Source: Trichoderma breve (taxonomy: Eukaryota > Ascomycota > Sordariomycetes > Hypocreales > Hypocreaceae). Taken from it: DNA of 64,000 nucleotides. Numbering within the stretch: position 1 is the stretch's first letter; each line of letters opens with the position of its first letter. This document shows, one piece after another, positions 1-13,757 of this stretch. The stretch lies in the NCBI RefSeq assembly GCF_028502605.1, contig NC_079233.1, forward strand, positions 3,286,001 through 3,350,000, in the 5' to 3' direction. A program made the translations under genes and the position numbers. The notes below the pieces were generated by a model that ran no database searches, was not told the origin of the DNA, and saw nothing but the letters and a program-made list of their open reading frames with translations.

Positions 1-3000
1 AATAGTTTTTTTATAATATAAAATTACTTAAAAATTATATTAATTATAAATTAATATTAATAAAAAAATTTATTATTTTTTTACAAAAAAATTAATTTAA
101 AAAAATATAAATTTATATTTTTAATTTATTATTATAATAGTAAAAAAGTAATAATATTTTAAAAATACTTTAATTATAAAAAAAATATTAAAGTTTATTT
201 TTTTTATTTTTAATTAAATTTATATATTATTTTTATATTTATAAAAACTAAAGTAAATTTTTAATATTTTTTTAATTATTTTTTAATAGTTAATATAATA
301 TTATTTAATTTAAATATATAATAAAGTTTTTTTATTTATAATTTAAATTTTAAATTTAATATTAATTATTATTTTTATTATATTATAAATATAATTTTTT
401 AAAGTTTATTATTATTTAAATTTTATATTCTTTTTTAAGTTTTATTTTTAATATAAAGTTTTTTTTATAAATTTTTAAATTTTTATAAATTTTTAAATTT
501 TTATAAATTTTTTAAAATTATAATATATTTAAATTATATTTATTTTTTTATATTTATAATTTTTATTTAATTATTAAATAATATTATTTTTATATTTATA
601 TATAAATTAAAAAGTAAAATTATTACTTTTATATTTAAAATTTAAATTAATATTATTTTATATATTTTTATAATAATATATAAATAATTAATTTATAATT
701 TATTAAGTTTTTTTATTATATTTTTTTATTTATTTTAAATTAAAATTAAATTATATATAACTTTAATTATATATATTAAAATATTATAAATTATAATTAT
801 ATAAAATAATTAAGTTTATTTAATTTAAGTTTTTTATATTAATATTATATAAAAATTTTTAAAACAGTTTTTTTTAATTTAATTTTTAATTTATTTATAT
901 ATTAAAAAAATAAATAAATATTTTATTAAAATATTATTATTTTAATTTTTAATTAAACTTTTATTATATAAATTATTTTTATTTTTATAAAATATATTAA
1001 TTTATTTTTATTAAATTTAAAAATAATTTTAGTTTTAATTATTTAATTAAAATATATTATTTAAGTAATTTTAAATTAATTATATATTTTATTTAATTTT
1101 TTATTATATATTAATATATTAATAATATTTATAAATTTAATAATAAATTTTTTTAAAATATTATTAAGTCTTTAATTAAAAAAATAATATATAAAAAAAT
1201 AAAAATTAAAAATAAACTTTAAAAATCTAATTTAAATTAAAGTTATTATTAATTTTCTTTATTAAAAATTAATTAAGTTTACTTTATTTTAAAATAAATT
1301 TATATTTAAAAAATTAAGTATTTTAAAATTTTTAATATATTTAAGTCTTTTTATAATTTAAAATAATATATTATATTAAATACTTTAATAATATTAAACT
1401 AAAGTAAAAAAATATTATTATTTTAATTTTAAATTATATATATTAACTTTATTAAAAAATATAAAGTAAATTTTATAAATTTATTAACTTAATTATTTAT
1501 TTATTTTTAAAAAAAATATAATTTAATTTTATTATACTTATAATTTATATTATAATTATTATTTTTATAACTTTTTTAAATATATTAAGTAAAAATCTTA
1601 AATATTAAATATTTATATAAATTTTTTATTTTATAATTTTATTTAGATTTTTAAAAATTATAAATTTTATACTTTAAAAATAATTTAAAAAATAATTTAA
1701 TAATTAAAATAATATTAATTAATTATATTATTATTAAAATAAATAAATTATTATATATATTAAAAAAATTTATTAAAATTTTATTTTTACTTAAGATTTT
1801 TTAAAATTTTATTTTTTTAAAAATATTTATAATTTTTATTTTTATTAAATTAAAAAAAATTTTAATATTATATTAAAGTTAATTAAAAATTATATTATAA
1901 TATTTATTATTAATAAAAAAAACTTTTTTATTAATATTTTAGTTTTTTTATATAAAAAATTATTTTTAATAAATTAAATTTAAATTATTTAAGGTTTAAT
2001 AACTAAAGTTTTTTATATAATAAATTACTTTAAAATTAAATTTATTTTTTAATTTTTTATAATTTATTTTTTAAATAATTAATTTTATAAAAAAATTTTT
2101 TAAATTTAATATTTTTTTAATTAGAATTTAAAAATAAATTTTATTTATTTTAATTTTAATATTTTAATTATATTATATTTTATTATTTAAATATATTTTT
2201 TTTATTTATTTAAAATATTAATTTACTTTATTAATTTTTTAAGTTTTTTATAATAATATTTTAATTTTATAATAAATTTAAATTAAAATATTAAATTTAA
2301 TAATATTTTAAAATATATTAATTAATTAAGTTATATATAATTTAATATACTTTAATATATTTATTAACTTTTAATTATAATTAATTAAAAACTAAGTTTT
2401 TACTTTAGTTTTTATTATTTTAATATTTAGTTTTTTTAAAATTTATATTTTAAAATAAATTTACTTTATTATTAATAAATTACTTATAATTTAAATTATT
2501 TATAATAAATAATTAAAGTTAATTAAATTATATAATTTTTTATAATAAAAGTTAAAGTTTCAAATAGTTTATATAAAGTTAATAATATTTTTTTATAATT
2601 ATATATAAATTTAATAATTTTTTTTATAATAAATATTTTTAAATTTTAATATTTTACTAATATAAAAAAAAATATTTTTTTAATTATTTTATTATATTAG
2701 TTTTATAATAAATAATATAAATTAAAATTATTTAGTAAAATATTTTAAAAATAAATTAATTTTTTTATAAATTTAAAAATTAAATTTCCTTATAAAATAA
2801 TATTTTTTAATATTAAAAAAATATAAAATATATAATAATATTAAAGTTAAAAAATATAATATTATATTAATTAAGTTATTTTTTACTTATTTATATTTTA
2901 AAATTATATTATTCATATATATAAATTACTATTTTCTTTTATAAATTAAATAATAATTACTATAACTAAAGTTATTATTAAATATATAAAGCTTTTATAA

Positions 3001-3630
3001 AGTAATTATATTAAATTTATTTTATTTTTTTATTATATTTTATAAAAATATTTTTATAATTTTTTTAAAAATTTATAGAAAATTTAATTAATATATAATA
3101 AAATAATTTTAATATAAGTTTTATTTAAGTTTATTTATAATTATTAAAAATAATTATATAATAAATATTATAATTATTTTATAATATTTTCTTTAGTTAA
3201 TTTATATAAAATTATAACTTAAGTTTATTTTATAATAATTATAAAAATAAAATTATAATAATATAGTTTTAATTTATAAAATACTTAAAGTATTAAATAT
3301 ATATTTTTTAACTTTATTAAATTTAATTTTAAATTTTTAAATAAAATTAATTTTAAATTAAATATAATTTAGAGTAAAAAAAATATTTAAATAATATTAT
3401 AATATATTTTTTATTTATATATAAAATAGCTTTATATTAATTATATTTTAAATTTATTTTATAAAATTTAATTATATAATTTATTTAAAAATAATTATAA
3501 TATGATTTTAATTATATATTTTTAATAAATAATTTTATATTAAATAAATAAAAATTAAAAATAAATTTTTAATTATAAAATTAATTAATTTATATAATTT
3601 TATTTATATTTATAATTAAAATTATATTTA

Positions 3631-4420
3631 TAAAGAAATTATATTTATTATTAAAAAGGTTAATAAAACTATAATAACTAAGTTAAAAAAAAATTATATT
3701 TTAGCCTTTAGTTTAAAATCTAAAATTAATTTTTAATTTAATTTAATTTATTATAATTAATTTTAATTAAATTAAAATTTAAAAATTTAAATTATAAAAT
3801 ATAATTAGTTAAAGTTTAAAATTTAATTTAAAATATATATATAAAATAACTTAAATAATAAAATTTAAATATAATATAAATTTTAAGCTTTATAATTTAT
3901 AATTTAATAACTTAATTAAATTAAATAAATTTATTATATTTTTTTATTAAGTTATAAAAAATAATAATAATTTTACTTAAAAATAAATTATATATATAAT
4001 ATAAAAAACTATATAATAAAATAATTTATTTACTTTTTCTTAATTAAAAAAAAATAACTTTTATAAAAGCTTTTAACTTAATATATATATTAATATATTT
4101 ACTATATAAATCTATTAAATAATTTATATAACAGCTATAATTTAATTATAATAGTAAATAACTAAATAAATAACTAAATTTATAATTAATAAAATTATAA
4201 ATTTATAATTAAATCTTTTTTTAAAAAAAAAACCTAAAGCTAAGTAAAGTAAAATATAAACTAAATTAACTAAAGAGTAATAAAAATCTTAAGCTAAGTA
4301 AAAGTATAAAAAAAATTATTAATAAAGTTAATAAAATAATTTATTAAAAATTATTATTATAAATAAAAGTTTTTTTATAATTAATTTTTTTAAATAATTT
4401 ATTTTTTATATTTAGAAAAG
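3631..4420 (+). repeat. Dispersed AT-rich repeat, copy A
   Basis: One of the best preserved copies of a family I recognise by order of shared landmarks. These are a left end around GAAATTATATTTATTATTAA, an internal TCTAAAATTAATTT block, a TATATATAAAATAACTTAA-type block, a segment with AAGCTAAGTAAAGT, and a right end like TTTTTTATATTTAGAAAAG. It keeps more G and C than its siblings (for example around 3700-3720 and 4240-4300). No coding capacity survives. The class is unknown; a solo LTR or a non-autonomous element is possible. Ends are approximate. Confidence 0.6.
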
Positions 4421-4962
4421 GAAATTATATTTATAATAATTTTATAATAATTTTATTATATTTTAATATAAATAATATTAATTTAAAATTTTTTTTAATT
4501 TAATTTTAAATTTTTTATTTATTTTATTTTATAAAAAAATTAAAAAATTTTTTTATTATAATTATTTAAGCTTTTTATAATTGTTTTAAATTTAATTTAA
4601 ATATATTTTATATTTAAATTATATTATATTAATATTCTTTAATTAAACTTTAAAATATTATTATAATATTTTTATTAAAAAATTATATTATAATTATAAT
4701 TATATTAAAGTTAATAATTAAATTAATAACTTTTATAATTTATTTAAAATTATAATTTTTAAAAATTTTAGTAATTATTTTACTTAATATAATAACTTTT
4801 TTATTTTATTTAATTAAAATTATTTTTAATAAAGGTTTTATATAAGCTTAGTTTAAAAAATATTATAATAATTACTTAAGTTAATTAATTAATTAATTTT
4901 TTTTATAAATTATTTATTATATAATATTTTAAAGTTTTTATTTAATTATAATTAATAAAAAA

Positions 4963-4984
4963 ATATATATATATATATATATAT
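4963..4984. repeat. (AT)n microsatellite
   Basis: An uninterrupted AT dinucleotide run of about eleven units between flanking A-rich and TTA-rich sequence. It is a simple repeat of low significance within the AT block. Confidence 0.8.
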
Positions 4985-5483
4985 TATTATTATATTAAAA
5001 ATAATTTAAATAATATATTAAACTTTTTAAAAAACTATTTTAAAAATAAATTTTATAATTTTAATATAAATTATATTTTTTTTAAAAATATTATTTTAAA
5101 AAATATTTTCTAAATTATTATTACTTAAAGATTATTATATAAATACTTTAGTATTTATATTTAAATAATAAATATTTTATATAAGGCTTATATAATTATT
5201 ATTTATTATTATTAAAAGTTTTTTTTTATATTATTAATAATATTATTTTATAATTAATATATTATTATAATAAAAAATAAATAACTTTAAGGAATTTAAT
5301 AATATTATTTTCTTTAATTTCATTATAAATTTTAAAATTATAAAAATACTTTAAAAATTATAAAGAAATTTTTTTTTAAATATAAATTATATAATTATAA
5401 AAAAATTACTAAAATTATATAATAAATTTAATAATATTATAAATTTAAAAAAAAATTAAATAATAAATAAAAAAAAAAGTTTT

Positions 5484-6288
5484 ATAGAAATTATATTTAT
5501 TATTAAAAAAATTAATAAAACTATAATAATTAAATTAAAAAAAAACTATACTTTAGTTTTTAATTTAAAATCTAAAATTAATTTATAACTTAATTTAATT
5601 AATTATAATTAACTAAGTTAAATTTTAAAAATTTAAATTATAAAGTATAATTAATTAAAGTTTAAAATTAAACTTAAAATATATATATAATATAATTTAA
5701 ATAATAAAGTTTAAATATAATATAATTAATATATAAAAAAACTTAAATAATAAAATTTAAATATAATATAAGCTTTAAGTTTATAAATTATAATTTAATA
5801 ACTTAACTAAATTAAATAAGTTTATATATTATTATTAAATTATAAAAAGTAATAATAATTTTTAAAAATAAATTATATATATAATATTTTTAAAATTAAA
5901 AAATTATATAATAAAATAATATATTTATTTTTTCTTAGTAATAATTATAATTTAATTATAACCTAAAATATATAGTAAAATAATTAAATAAATAACTAAA
6001 TTTATAATTAAATAAATAACTAAATTTATAATTAAATAAATAACTAAATTTATAATTAATAAAATTATAAATTTATAAATTTATAATTAAAAATTTAAAA
6101 AAAAAATTAAAATTAAATAAAATAAAATATAAACTAAATTAATTAAAAAGTATTAAAAGCCTTAAGCTAAATAAAAGTATTTAAAAAATTATTAAAAAAA
6201 TTAATAAAGTAATTTATTAAAAGTATATATAAAGGTTTTTTTATAATTAATTTTTTTTAATTAATTTATTTTTTATACTTAGGAAAAA
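5484..6288 (+). repeat. Dispersed AT-rich repeat, copy B
   Basis: Same orientation and landmark order as copy A, from a GAAATTATATTTATTATT-type left end to a TTTTTTATACTTAGGAAA-type right end. It carries an internal triplication of a 24-bp unit (5984-6055). It lies head to head with reverse copy E, 123 bp further on. Ends are approximate. Confidence 0.6.
5984..6055. repeat. 24-bp tandem repeat, three perfect units
   Basis: A 24-base unit (TTAAATAAATAACTAAATTT followed by ATAA) occurs three times in a row without mismatch at 5984-6007, 6008-6031 and 6032-6055, inside copy B. Copy A has only one to two partial equivalents, so the array is a local expansion. Perfect identity between units inside a heavily mutated copy suggests the expansion happened after, or late in, the mutation of the block. 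Confidence 0.8.
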
Positions 6289-6411
6289 AAATAATTTTAT
6301 ATTATATTTTATATAAAAAAATAAAAAATAATTAATATTTATTTTATAATAAATTATAATTATTATTTATATTTAAATTATTATAAAAATTAATTATATT
6401 TAATTATAATT

Positions 6412-7131
6412 TTTCCTAAATATAAAAAATAAATTACTTAATTAAAATTAAAATAATAAATTATTATTAAACCTTTATTTAATAATTATTAATTAATAGT
6501 AATTTAGTTAATTTATATTTTTTTTATAATTAATTTAAATTTTTTTTTAAACTTTAGTAAACTTTTTTTATAATATTAATAATATTTTTTTATAAATTTT
6601 TATAATAATAATTATTATTTTAGCTATAATTATAATTAATTTTTTATTACCTTTAGCTATTAAATTATTTATAATAAGTAAATATATATTAATTATTAAT
6701 TTATTTCTTATTAAAAAAATTTATTATTTTTATAATATATTATTTTATTAAGTAATTTTTTAATTTTAAAAGTATTATATATATAATTTATTTTTAAATG
6801 AAATTATTATTAATTTTTATAATTTAATAAAAAAAATTAAATTTATTTAATTTAATTAAATTATTAAATTATAAATTATAAAATTTAAAACTTATATTAT
6901 ATTTAAATTTTATTATTTAAGTTATTTTATATATATATATTAAGTTTAATCTTAAACCTTAATTAATTATACTTTATAATTTAAATTTTTAAAACTTAAC
7001 TTAATTAATTATAATTAATTAAATTAAATTATAAATTAATTTTAGGCTTTAAGTTAAAAATTAAAATATAGTTTTTTTTTAATTTTATTACTATAGTTTT
7101 ATTAACTTTTTTAATAATAAATATAACTTTT
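6412..7131 (-). repeat. Dispersed AT-rich repeat, copy E (reverse)
   Basis: Reverse-complement copy. It opens with TTTTCCTAAATATAAAAAAT, the reverse of the family's right end, and closes with TTAATAATAAATATAACTTT, the reverse of its left end. The inner ATTAATTTTAGGCTTTAAG stretch matches the block following the left end of copies A and B. It forms an inverted pair with copy B. Ends are approximate. Confidence 0.6.
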
Positions 7132-8403
7132 ATTTAATTATAAAATTTAAATATAATAATATTTTTATTATTATTAATAAATTTTTTAAAAATATTTATA
7201 ATTTACTTTAGGATTAATTATAAATTTAATATTATTTATTATTTATAACTTAATAAATAAATAAAATAATTAAACTAAATTATTAAAATATACTTAAGGA
7301 ATTATATTAACTTAATTTAAAATAATTAAATTATAAATTTATTAATAATTTAATTATATTATAATAATATTAAATTAAAATTAAAAAAAATAATATTTTT
7401 TTATATAAATTATAGTTTTACTTTATAAATATATTAATTTTTAAAATAAAAATTATATATTAAAAAAATAAAAAAATATATATAAAATATAAAAAACTTA
7501 TATAAAAAATTATAAAAATAATTTAAATTTATTTATAAATATATAAATAAATATATAAATAAAAAAAAATAAAAATTTAAATTTTTTTAAAAAAAATATA
7601 ATTTACTTACTTTAATATATATAAAGTAAAAAGTTTTTTAATATTAAAATAAATAAACTAAGTAATAAACTTAATTACTATAAACTTAAACTTTATAAAT
7701 TTTTAAAAAAAATTAAGAAAGTAAATTATAAATTTAAGTTATTTAAATTTATTAAATTATTTTTTATTTTTTATATTTTATTATTAAAAAAATATTAATA
7801 AATAAAAATACTAAAGAAATTATTTATAATAAAATTATTATAAAAATAATTAAAGAAAAATATAAAATTAAAATATTTATTATTATTGAATTTAACTTTA
7901 ATAAATAATAAAAATAATAAAAATACTTTATAAAATAAAAAACTATAATAAAAATAAAAATATATAAAAATTTATTAATAATTTTTAATTTTAATTATTT
8001 AAAAATAATATTAAATAATATTTTTATAAAAATAAAATTTAAAATAAAATAAATAAACTAGAAATATTAAATAAAATAAAATAACTTAAGAAAATAATAA
8101 AAAAATATTTTTTATTAATATTAAAAAACTTAAATTTAAAAACTTTAAATTTATACTTAAGGGAAATTAATTTATATTATTTTTTATAAATTAATTTATT
8201 ATATAAAAATAAAATAATTATATGTATTAAATAACTTAAATAGTTAATTATTAATATAATAATAAAATTAACTTTTATATTTAATTTATTAATTATATAA
8301 TAAAATTATTTATTAAATTTTATTACTTTTATTAATATAAATTATAATTATTTTATTACTTTAAAAAAATACTTTATATTAATTAATATAAATTAATTTA
8401 TTA

Positions 8404-9046
8404 TAAATCTAAAATTAATTTATAATTTAATTTAATTAATTATAATTAATTAAGTTAAAATTTAAAAAATTAAATTATAAAGTATAATTAATTAAAGTTT
8501 AAAACTAAACTTAAAATATATAAAATAATTTATATAATAAAATTTAAATATAATATAATTAATATATAAAATAACTTAAATAATGAAATTTAAATATAAT
8601 ATAATTAACTTTAAGTTTTATAATTTATAATTTAATAACTTAAAGAAATTAAATAAATTTATTATATTTTTTTATTAAATTATAAAAAATAATAATAATT
8701 TTATTTAAAAATAAATTATATATATAATATAAAAAATAATATAATAAAATAATATATTTTAATTATTTTTTCTTAATTAAAAAAATAATTAAATAAATTA
8801 TTAAATTTATAATTAATAAAATTATAAATTTATTATATAAAACTTTTAAAAAAATACTAAAGTTAAGTAAAATCAAATATAAACTAAATTAATTAAAAAT
8901 TATTAAAAACCTTAAGCTAAGTAAAAGTATTAAAAAAATTATTAAAAAAGTTAATAAAGTAATTTATTAAAAATTATTATTATATATAAAAGTTTTTTTA
9001 TAATTAATTTCTTTTAAATAATTTATTTTTTTATACTTAAGAAAAG
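8404..9046 (+). repeat. Dispersed AT-rich repeat, copy C (left-truncated)
   Basis: Starts abruptly at the TCTAAAATTAATTTATAATT block, lacking the family's left terminus, and runs to a TTTTTTATACTTAAGAAAAG-type right end. The AAGCTAAGTAAAAGTATT segment near 8920 matches copy A. Ends are approximate. Confidence 0.55.
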
Positions 9047-10795
9047 TTTTTATTATTTATATTTTTAAAAGTTATTTTTACTTTTATTTTTTAAATTATA
9101 ATAAAGTTATAATTTAATAATAAAATTTAAAATATTGTTTAAAGTTAAAAAAATAAATTTATATAAATATAAATTAATTATTAAAATATTTAATTATAAT
9201 TATAAATTATATAAATTTAATTTATAATATAATAAAACTAAAATATAAATAATAAAATTTTAAATATTATTTTAAATTAAAAAAATACTTTTATATAAAA
9301 TAAAATTTATTATAAAAATATTTTTTTTATTTTAATTTATATATTAATAATAATAATAATTTTATAAAATATATATTATAAATATTATTAATATATAATA
9401 AATATTAAAATTAAATTTTATATAATTTATTATATAATAAAAATAAAATAAAGTATTATTATTTAAATAGTATTTTTTTTATTATTAAAGTAATACTTAA
9501 AGTATTTTAAAAAAAATTAAGAAAAATATTACTTTTGGAAATTAAGAAATACTTAATTAAATTAATTATATTAATAATAATAATAAATATTTTATTTATT
9601 ATTATATAAAGTAAAAAAGTTATATTATATAATATTATTATTTAGTAAAAGTATAATATATAGAAAATTATAAAAAATTATATTAAAATAAAAAAATATT
9701 ATATTATATATATATATATATTATTTTTTATTATTTAATAAATTTATTATTTTATATTATTTATTTAAAAATATTATTTTAAAATTTTATAATAACTTTA
9801 AGTTATAGTAAAGTTCTAAAGAGCTTTTTTAATAAAAAAAATAATAAAAAAAAAAAACTTTTACTTAAATAATTAATTTATAATTAAATTTTAATTATAT
9901 TTAAAAAAATAAAAATAATATTTTATTATTAAAAACTTTTAATAATAATATTATTATTATTTAAAAATTTTATTTATTTAAAAACTTTATAAAGTTTTTA
10001 AATAGTTTTTTTTAATTTTAAGGTTTTTATATTATTAATAATGCTTTAGTATTATTAACCTTTTAATATTAAAAATTTAAAAAACCTTTAGTATTTAATT
10101 AATACTATATTATAAACTTAAAATATATTTTTAGAATTTTTAATTTTTTTTTAAAAATAATTATTATATTATTATTAATTAATTTACTTAGTAATATAAA
10201 AAAAAAATTTAGTATTTAATAATTTTATATATTTTTAAATATTTTTATTATATTTATTAAGTTTTATATAATATTTAATTTAGTTTTTAAAATTAAAAAT
10301 ATTAAAGTTAATTTATTATTATTTTTATATTAATTTTTTTATTTTTCAAATATATTATTTTAAATTTAATTATTTATTAACTTAAGAAAATAATTTTATA
10401 AAATATATATATATATTTTAAAAGTTTTTAATTATTATATTATAAATATTTATTAATAATGATAAAATTATAAGTTTTTTTAAGTTTTTTAATAAATCTT
10501 TCTTATTTAAATAAAATATATAAAAAACTATAAAATTTATTTAAAATAATTAAATAATTTATAATATAACTTAAATTTAAAATAATTATTAATAATTAAT
10601 ATTTTAATATTTAAGAAAATAATTTTTTTTTAAATTATAATTTTATTTATATTTAAAACCTAAAGTTAATTTAATAATTTTTTTAATAATTTTTAATATA
10701 TTTCTTTTTAAATTTTATTATAATAATTAAAAAAATATTATTAATAAATTATTTATAATAAAGTATTTTTAATTTACTTTTAATATATTATTTAT

Positions 10796-11452
10796 AAAAA
10801 TTATATTTATTATTAAAAAAATTAATATAATTATAATAATAATATTAAAAAAAAATATATTTTAATTTTTAATTTAAAATTTAAAATTAATTTATAATTT
10901 AATTTAATTAATTATAATTAACTAAGTTAAATTTTAAAAATTCAAGTTATAAAATATAATTAATATATATATAAAATAACTTAAATAATAAAGTTTAAAT
11001 ATAATATAATTATTATATTTTAAACTTTATATTTTATAATTTAATAACTTAATTACATTAAATAAATATTTTTTTATTAAATTATAAAAAATAATAATAA
11101 TTTTTAAAAATAAATTATATATATAATATTTTTAAAATTAAAAAAACTATATAATAAAATAATATATTTTAATTACTTTTTTTAATTAAAAAAAATAATT
11201 ATAATAATTATAACTTAATTATATTAATAAAATAATTAAATAAATAATTAAAATCTTTAAAAAAAAAAAACTAAAATTAAATAAAATAAAATATAAGTTA
11301 AATTAACTAAAAAAATATTAAAAACCTTAAGTAAAGTAAAAGTATTATAAAAATTAATAAAAAAGTTAATAAAGTAATTTATTAAAAATATATATAAAAG
11401 TTTTTTTATAATTAGTTTTTTTTAAATAATTTATTTTTTTATATTTAAAAAA
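10796..11452 (+). repeat. Dispersed AT-rich repeat, copy D
   Basis: Full-length forward copy, more mutated than A. It has the left terminus TTATATTTATTATTAAAAAA, the internal TAATTATAATTAACTAAG block, and a right terminus around TTTTATATTTAAAAAAGAAA. Ends are approximate. Confidence 0.55.
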
Positions 11453-12003
11453 GAAAATTAATTATATTTTTTAATATTTTATATTAATAAAAATATTAAT
11501 TTTAAATAAATATAAAATATTATATTTAAATTTATAAAATATTATTTTTAATATTATAAAAAATAATATTTAAAATAAATAAATTTAAAAAATTATATTT
11601 AAATTATATATATAATTTAAATTTATATAAATTTATATAAAATAATATATAAATAAAAATAAATTTAAAAATTTATTTTTTTAATATAATTTTTTTTTAA
11701 AAAAATATATTTATATTAAAATTAATAAATTAAATAATAAATTAAAATATAAAAAAATTAAACTTTATAAAGATTTTTAAAAATAATTTAATAAATAAAA
11801 TTAATTATTATATTTAATTATTTTTATTTTAGTATTAAATAAAATATTAATAAATAAAAATATAAAATAATATTAATAAATAAAAATATAAAAAAATTAA
11901 ATAAAAATAAATTTTTTATTAAAAATTAAAAATTTAAATATAATATTAATAATATAATAATAATATAATTAAGTAGAATAATTAATAATTTTTATAATTT
12001 AAT

Positions 12004-12240
12004 AAAATAAAAAATATATAATAAAATTAACTAAAGGCTAAAGTATAGTTTTTCTTTAATTTAGCTATTATAGTTTTATTAACTTTCTTAATAATAAATA
12101 TAACCTTTATAACTTTTATAATAAAATTATAAATAATTTAAAATTAAAAAATAATTTTAAATATATTAATATTTTTTTTAAATATAAAAAATAAATTATT
12201 TAAAAAAAACTAATTAAAAAAAACTTTTATATATAATAAT
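12004..12240 (-). repeat. Dispersed AT-rich repeat, rearranged fragments (reverse)
   Basis: Two pieces of the family lie back to back. The reverse of the left terminus (about 12,004-12,118, including AACTAAAGGCTAAAGTATAG) is unusually little mutated. A reverse right-terminus piece follows at about 12,178-12,240. The internal body is missing, so this is a deleted or nested arrangement. Confidence 0.5.
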
Positions 12241-12285
12241 AATATTTAATAAATTAATTAATTTAAGTATTTATATATATATAAT

Positions 12286-12984
12286 CTTTCTTAAATATAA
12301 AAAATAAATTACTTAACTAAAATTAAAATAATAAATTATTATTAAACTTTTATTTAGTAATTATTAACTAACTTAATTAATTTATATTTTCTTTTTTATA
12401 ATTAATTTAAATTACTTTTTTTTTTTTTTTATTTTTTAAACTTTAGTAAACTTTTTTATAATATTAATAATATTTTTATTATAAATCTTTATAATAATAA
12501 TTATTATTTTAGTTATAATTATAATTAATTTTTTATTATTTTTAATTATTATAATTATTTATATAATTATTAAAAAAGTTTATTATTTTTATATTATTTT
12601 ATTAAGTAATTTTTTAATTTTAAAAGTATTATATATATAATTTATTTTTAAAATTTATTATTACTTTTTATAATTTAATAAAAAAATATTTATTTAATTT
12701 AATTAAATTATTAAATTATAAATTATAAAATTTAAAACTAATTATATTATATTTAAACTTTATGATTTAAGTTATTTTATATATATATTTTAAATTTAGT
12801 TTTAAATTTTAATTAATTATACTTTATAACTTAAATTTTTAAAATTTAATTTAATTAATTATAGTTAATTAAGTTAAATTATAAATTAATTTTAGATTTT
12901 AAATTAAAAACTAAAGTATAATTTTTCTTTAATTTAATTATTATAGTTTTATTAACTTTTTTAATAATAAATATAACCTTTATA
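12286..12984 (-). repeat. Dispersed AT-rich repeat, copy F (reverse)
   Basis: Reverse copy from CTTTCTTAAATATAAAAAAT to TTAATAATAAATATAACCTT. Its landmark order parallels copy E closely along the whole length, including the shared TATTATTAAACTTTTATTTA stretch near the start. Ends are approximate. Confidence 0.55.
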
Positions 12985-13002
12985 TATATATAATTATATA
13001 AA

Positions 13003-13757
13003 ATTTATTAATTTTTTAAATTATTTTATTAATTTTTTTAATAATTTTAATAATTTTATTTAATTTAAGGTTTTTAATATTTTTTAATTAATTTAATTTA
13101 TATTTTATTTTACTTAATTTTTTTTTAAAGTTTTTAATTATAAATTTATTATTTTATTAATTATTTTACTATATATTTATTATAATTAAATTATAATTAT
13201 TATAATTATTTTTTTAAATTAAGAAAAAATAAATATATTAAAATTATTATAATTATTTTTTTTAATTTAAAAAAAATAAATATATTATTTTATTATATTA
13301 TATTTTATATTATATATATAATTTATTTTTAAAAATTCTTTTTTTTAATAATTTTTAAAAAAAATATTTATTTAATTTAATTAAGTTATTAAATTATAAA
13401 TTATAAATTTAAAATTTATATTATATTTAAATTTTATTATTTAAATTTTTATATATATATATTAATTATATTATATTTAAATTTTATTATTTAAATTATT
13501 TTATATATTTTTAATTTAATTTTAAAGTTTAATTAATTAAATTAAATTATAAATTAATTTTAAATTTTAAATTAAAAACTAAAATATATTTTTTTTTAAT
13601 TTAATTACTATAAGTATATTTATTTTTTTAATAATAAATATAACTTTTATATATTTTCAATTTAATTTTAATTTAAAAATTAAAATATAATTTTTTTAAA
13701 TTTTATTATTATATTTTTATTAACTTTTTTAATAATAAATATAATTTTTATATTTAA
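13003..13757 (-). repeat. Dispersed AT-rich repeat, copy H plus terminal fragment (reverse)
   Basis: A reverse copy lacking the right terminus spans about 13,003-13,646 and ends with AATAATAAATATAACTTTTA. A second isolated left-terminus fragment follows (about 13,656-13,757, again ending in AATAATAAATATAATTTTTA). The tandem occurrence of the terminus suggests nesting or a partial duplication. Confidence 0.5.
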
